From Holosporales bacterium (GTDB lineage: Bacteria > Pseudomonadota > Alphaproteobacteria > RUG11792): a stretch of 7,285 nt of DNA. Made by a program: the position numbers and the translations under genes. The stretch is from positions 1 to 7,285 of the forward strand of contig JAITFF010000063.1 in assembly GCA_031281515.1 (NCBI GenBank), in the 5' to 3' direction. The notes below the pieces were generated by a model. It made no database searches. It had not been told where the DNA came from and saw only the letters and a program-made list of their open reading frames with translations. Below, piece by piece: positions 5,853 through 7,285 of the stretch; position 1 is the first letter of the stretch, and each line of letters starts with the position of its first letter.

Positions 5853-6771
5853 CTTCGGTGATTTAATCGAAAGATTTGAAGAGATGCTAATTGCTGATCG
5901 TAATTTGTCTCTTCAGTCTGTCTCTGCATATAAGGCTGATATCGTTAAGTTCTCTAGGACGAATGACGTCCTATCGGTTAATAGATCGAATATATTGGGA
6001 TATATTGAAGAACTTCGCCAGGCTGGGATCAAGCAAACCTCAATCATGAGGAACATAGCCGCTTTGAGGAACTTTTTTAACTTTCTGCATGATGAGAAGA
6101 TTATCGCTGAGAATCCGGTGACGGATATAAAACTGAAGAATAACAATAAACCCCTACCAAAGACGTTGTCACAGGATGAAATGATGAGGCTCGTCACTCA
6201 TTTTGACGATAAAAGGAAAGCTTCACTCAGATTGAAGACGATGTTGCACATACTATACGGTTCAGGGCTTAGGATTTCGGAACTCGTTACCCTGGCGCTG
6301 GATGCGATCATTATCGATCATGAAACGAATCGCATGACATTGCTTATTCGCGGGAAGGGCGGTCATGAGCGCCTCATACCATTAAATGAATACGCGAACC
6401 AGATAATCTGTGAGTACATCGAGCACCGTAAACGTCAGGGATCATTCAGTAATTTCTTATTTCCTTCGCGATCGAAAAATGGGCATATCACGAGGCAGGG
6501 ATTTGCAAAACTCCTCAAAAAAGTGGCAACTGAAGTTAGTATCTCTGAATCGAAAATATCTCCACACGTTATACGTCACGCCTTCGCGACACATTTATTG
6601 GCAAACGGGGCAGATATTCTAACGATCCAAAAACTCCTGGGACACAGAGACATCTCGACCACGCAGATCTATACTCATGTTTCTAACGAAAAGATAAAGA
6701 CAATCGTTGAAAGCAACAAAAAATTGAATAAATTATCCATAATTAGGAAAAACAGTGGTTTTACGGCCTGA
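5830..6771 (+). CDS. xerD: Tyrosine recombinase, XerD/XerC type
   Basis: The product of up to 313 residues is a Xer recombinase that resolves chromosome dimers at dif at the septum, normally with its XerC/XerD partner and FtsK. The SAM-like N-terminal domain (about 10-95) has LSLQSVSAYKADIVKF and the segment around AALRNFFNFLHDEKIIAENP. All catalytic residues are present: Arg148 (GSGLRISEL), Lys176 (RGKGGHER), His246 and Arg249 (HVIRHAFATHLL), His272 (LLGHRDISTTQIY) and nucleophile Tyr281. XerD rather than XerC is a judgement from overall resemblance. The frame opens with GTG 5830 inside ndk; TTG 5836 and 5845 are alternatives, and none has a clear ribosome site, so coupling to ndk is likely. 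E. coli Xer proteins have 298 residues, so a slightly later start is possible. No phage or element context is visible, supporting a housekeeping role. No terminator is apparent after the stop. Confidence 0.93.
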   Translation: MILKSLNDFGDLIERFEEMLIADRNLSLQSVSAYKADIVKFSRTNDVLSVNRSNILGYIEELRQAGIKQTSIMRNIAALRNFFNFLHDEKIIAENPVTDIKLKNNNKPLPKTLSQDEMMRLVTHFDDKRKASLRLKTMLHILYGSGLRISELVTLALDAIIIDHETNRMTLLIRGKGGHERLIPLNEYANQIICEYIEHRKRQGSFSNFLFPSRSKNGHITRQGFAKLLKKVATEVSISESKISPHVIRHAFATHLLANGADILTIQKLLGHRDISTTQIYTHVSNEKIKTIVESNKKLNKLSIIRKNSGFTA

Positions 6772-6833
6772 GGCGTAGAATTCCTGACAATTATTGTTTC
6801 GAATGACCACCACTAGGTGACAAGATGAATGTA

Positions 6834-6840
6834 GGGAGGA
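6834..6840 (+). promoter_or_regulatory. Strong Shine-Dalgarno sequence without a normally spaced start codon
   Basis: GGGAGGA is the best ribosome-site match in this gap, but it is 24 bases before ATG 6865. At usual spacing only non-standard codons occur, among them an in-frame ATC at 6847. It may act from a distance, reflect a rare start codon, or be accidental. Confidence 0.4.
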
Positions 6841-6864
6841 AATTCAATCACGAAACAGAAGAAT

Positions 6865-7251
6865 ATGCTTACGATATCATCAAAAGGCTCAAAAATTTCG
6901 TATCTCCGGAGAAGCATATTTTTACTGCTATTGGCAGCTAGTACTTGTCCAAGTCCAGCGGCGACATGTACTCTCGAAGATTATTATAATTGTGATGAAT
7001 TTGCTACGATGTGTGTATTCCAACAATTCTACAACGATCTATCTCCGGAATTCGGAGAATTATGGCAAGCGATTTGTTTTGCCTCTTTGGAATTATTTAA
7101 GAACTTTCCTACTACTCAAGAAACTGGATTAAGCCCCATAACGGACGCAGCCAGAATTAGAGCGAGAGATGTAAGAAATTCTTTAGCAAATCCGCAACTA
7201 TTAACCGATCAGGAGATGTATAACCTAATGCTCAGCCCAAATGTGAATTAG
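6865..7251 (+). CDS. Small exported protein of unknown function with four mature cysteines
   Basis: I do not recognise this 128-residue protein. A basic start (SSKGSKISYLRR) and hydrophobic core (SIFLLLLAAST, 17-27) make a convincing signal peptide, with cleavage likely near SPA at 30-32. The mature part has cysteines at 35, 43, 50 and 71, which could form two disulfides in the periplasm. It is acidic near its start (TLEDYYNCDEFATMC) and aromatic in the middle (VFQQFYNDLSPEFGELWQA). The C-terminal third looks helical and soluble. STC at 26-28 is a poor lipobox because Thr precedes the Cys, so a lipoprotein is less likely. It follows the recombinase by 93 bases and has no obvious promoter or close ribosome site. 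Codon use appears more AT-rich than in the housekeeping genes, by eye only. The TAG stop lies 34 bases from the window end. Confidence 0.7.
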   Translation: MLTISSKGSKISYLRRSIFLLLLAASTCPSPAATCTLEDYYNCDEFATMCVFQQFYNDLSPEFGELWQAICFASLELFKNFPTTQETGLSPITDAARIRARDVRNSLANPQLLTDQEMYNLMLSPNVN

Positions 7252-7285
7252 CTACCAAACTCCGAGCCGTAACGCTTGCTAAATT

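Noticed and set aside
5830..6771. Tyrosine recombinase as a phage or island integrase
   Set aside because: The sequence is XerC/D-like throughout, it is fused in expression to ndk, and no tRNA, attachment-site repeat or phage genes are near.
6787..6797. ACAAT/ATTGT inverted repeat after the recombinase as a terminator
   Set aside because: The one-base loop and five-base AT-rich arms cannot form a stable hairpin, and no T-run follows.
6795..6812. GTTTCGAATGACCACCA resembling a tRNA T-loop and 3' end
   Set aside because: No acceptor stem, D-arm or anticodon arm can be found upstream, where the recombinase gene ends.
6808..6820. CACTAG-containing inverted repeat resembling the toxin-antitoxin operator, and another CTAGTG at 4672-4677
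   Set aside because: The shared hexamer is expected several times by chance on both strands, and the 6808 copy has an extra base that breaks the palindrome.

Overview
The window looks like chromosomal DNA of a moderately AT-rich Gram-negative bacterium, most likely an alphaproteobacterium. The lineage call rests on the proteins. The nucleoside diphosphate kinase carries FSIIKPDATRRNLTG and the ending HGSDAPETAASEI. The Xer recombinase carries HVIRHAFATHLLANGAD and GHRDISTTQIYTHV. Both are the forms I associate with alphaproteobacteria. The base composition and the many non-ATG starts would fit an AT-rich, possibly host-associated lineage, but that last step is inference only.

The left third is on the minus strand. 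Reading leftward, dprA (single-stranded DNA and RecA loading in transformation) overlaps radC by GTGA. After a 131-base gap comes a secreted, proline-rich protein with a 23-residue tandem repeat, cut by the left edge of the window. dprA starts almost head-to-head with the first gene of a plus-strand series.

The plus-strand series begins with an exported protein that resembles a choline/aminoglycoside kinase fold without its catalytic loop. It overlaps a sodium:amino-acid symporter of the AGCS family. Next is a ribbon-helix-helix antitoxin and RelE-type toxin pair. Upstream of it are a perfect 16-base palindrome (probable operator) and an 11-base long-range inverted repeat whose right arm covers the antitoxin ribosome site. 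A possible third, 40-codon gene begins at the toxin stop (ATGA) and is laid over a strong RNA hairpin. Housekeeping genes follow: ndk, overlapped by a XerD-type tyrosine recombinase. Last is a small exported cysteine-containing protein that I do not recognise.

Functionally the window mixes DNA handling (DprA, RadC, Xer), nucleotide metabolism (Ndk), amino-acid import, envelope or secreted proteins of unknown role, and a self-regulated toxin-antitoxin module between the symporter and ndk. I found no tRNA, rRNA, CRISPR array, transposase or convincing intrinsic terminator. No gene-free stretch exceeds 300 bases; the largest gap is 5243-5432, and it is partly filled by the small ORF and hairpin. 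The most novel candidates are the catalytic-loop-less kinase-like secreted protein, the extra ORF/hairpin behind the toxin, and the RNA/DNA control elements before the antitoxin.
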